The translations under genes were made by a program, and so were the position numbers. 6,565 bases of DNA from Xanthobacteraceae bacterium (GTDB lineage: Bacteria; Pseudomonadota; Alphaproteobacteria; Rhizobiales; Xanthobacteraceae): positions 1 through 6,565 of the forward strand of contig JASHYD010000824.1 of the NCBI GenBank assembly GCA_030043175.1, read 5' to 3'. Each line of letters starts with the position of its first letter. The stretch's first letter is position 1. Below are positions 6,133 through 6,565 of the stretch, piece after piece. Below the pieces are notes generated by a model. That model had not been told where the DNA came from. It ran no database searches and saw nothing but the letters and a program-made list of their open reading frames with translations.

Positions 6133-6565
6133 ATGTCCAAGAATTCGTCGCGCACCGCCGGCCGCCATTTCCTGCAGATTCCAGGGCCGACGCCCCTGCC
6201 GGATCGCATTCTGCGCGCCATGGACACCCCGATCATCGACCACCGCGGACCGGAATTCGCCAAGCTCGCGAAACGCGTGCTGGAGGGTATCAAGACAATC
6301 TTCAAGACCACGAGCCCTGTCATCATTTACACGGCGACCGGGACAGGGGCTTGGGAAGCGGCCCTGGTCAATACGCTTTCGGCGGGCGATCGCGTGCTGA
6401 TGGTGGAAACCGGCCAGTTCGCGACACTGTGGAAGAACATGGCTGCAAAGCTTGGCCTGAGGCCAGAGTTCATTCCAACCGATTGGCGCACCGGCGCCGA
6501 CCCGGCCGTGATCGAGGGGAAGCTTAAGGAGGACAGGGCGCACGAGATAAAAGCGGTGTGCGTTC
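6133..6565 (+). CDS. Serine--glyoxylate aminotransferase-like class V PLP aminotransferase, N-terminal part, truncated by window edge
   Basis: The first 144 residues of a protein whose family is about 400 residues; the frame is open to the right edge. Such enzymes use PLP to move an amino group from serine (or alanine) to glyoxylate, giving glycine and hydroxypyruvate (or pyruvate). The sequence opens with GRHFLQIPGPTPLPDRILRA (10-29) and continues with IIDHRGPEF (34-42), both typical of this family, then IYTATGTGAWEAALVN (65-80), whose GTG part is the PLP-phosphate loop, and AGDRVLMVETGQFATLW (84-100). The PLP-binding lysine, expected near residue 200, is beyond the window. ATG 6133 is the first start after an in-frame TGA at 6061-6063, with a modest AAGG (6118-6121) 11 nt before it. 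The gene is divergent from the flavoprotein, which could supply glyoxylate. Alanine--glyoxylate or purine-catabolism (ureidoglycine--glyoxylate) activity is an alternative. Confidence 0.88.
   Translation, partial: MSKNSSRTAGRHFLQIPGPTPLPDRILRAMDTPIIDHRGPEFAKLAKRVLEGIKTIFKTTSPVIIYTATGTGAWEAALVNTLSAGDRVLMVETGQFATLWKNMAAKLGLRPEFIPTDWRTGADPAVIEGKLKEDRAHEIKAVCV

Overview
The window is GC-rich, densely coding bacterial DNA. Codon use strongly favours G/C in third positions, and the gene content (a serine--glyoxylate aminotransferase, a roughly 1000-residue fused FAD/Fe-S dehydrogenase and a sugar-acid-type IlvD/Edd dehydratase) suggests a soil or plant-associated alphaproteobacterium, perhaps Bradyrhizobium/Rhodopseudomonas-like. 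That placement is an inference from style and content; no rRNA or other marker gene is present.

Layout, left to right: (1) the 3' end of an IlvD/Edd-family dehydratase on the + strand; (2) a 163-bp gap with an imperfect inverted repeat and a small hairpin; (3) a complete + strand xylose-isomerase-like TIM-barrel protein (sugar phosphate isomerase/epimerase family); (4) a convergent 114-bp gap with a 15-bp tandem repeat that starts inside the isomerase gene and folds into a terminator-like hairpin, followed by a second hairpin serving the opposite strand; (5) a - strand MFS transporter of the anion:cation symporter (hexuronate/galactonate/glucarate) type; (6) a 128-bp gap with an inverted repeat and the MFS gene's strong Shine-Dalgarno; (7) a - strand 1009-residue FAD-linked oxidase/Fe-S/CCG protein resembling YdiJ and D-lactate dehydrogenases; (8) a divergent 142-bp control region with three related ACTTG elements; (9) the 5' end of a + strand serine--glyoxylate (class V) aminotransferase that runs off the window.

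Together the genes read as a catabolic island for a sugar acid or other hydroxy acid. The MFS protein would import the organic anion, the dehydratase would make a 2-keto-3-deoxy acid, the TIM-barrel protein would interconvert a sugar or keto-acid, the flavoprotein would oxidise a D-2-hydroxy acid and pass electrons through Fe-S clusters to the respiratory chain, and the aminotransferase would turn glyoxylate into glycine. One coherent scheme is a Dahms-type route (pentonate to 2-keto-3-deoxypentonate to pyruvate plus glycolaldehyde, then glycolate and glyoxylate), but the aldolase and aldehyde dehydrogenase are not in this window and the substrate is not proven. No mobile element, CRISPR array, tRNA or rRNA was seen.
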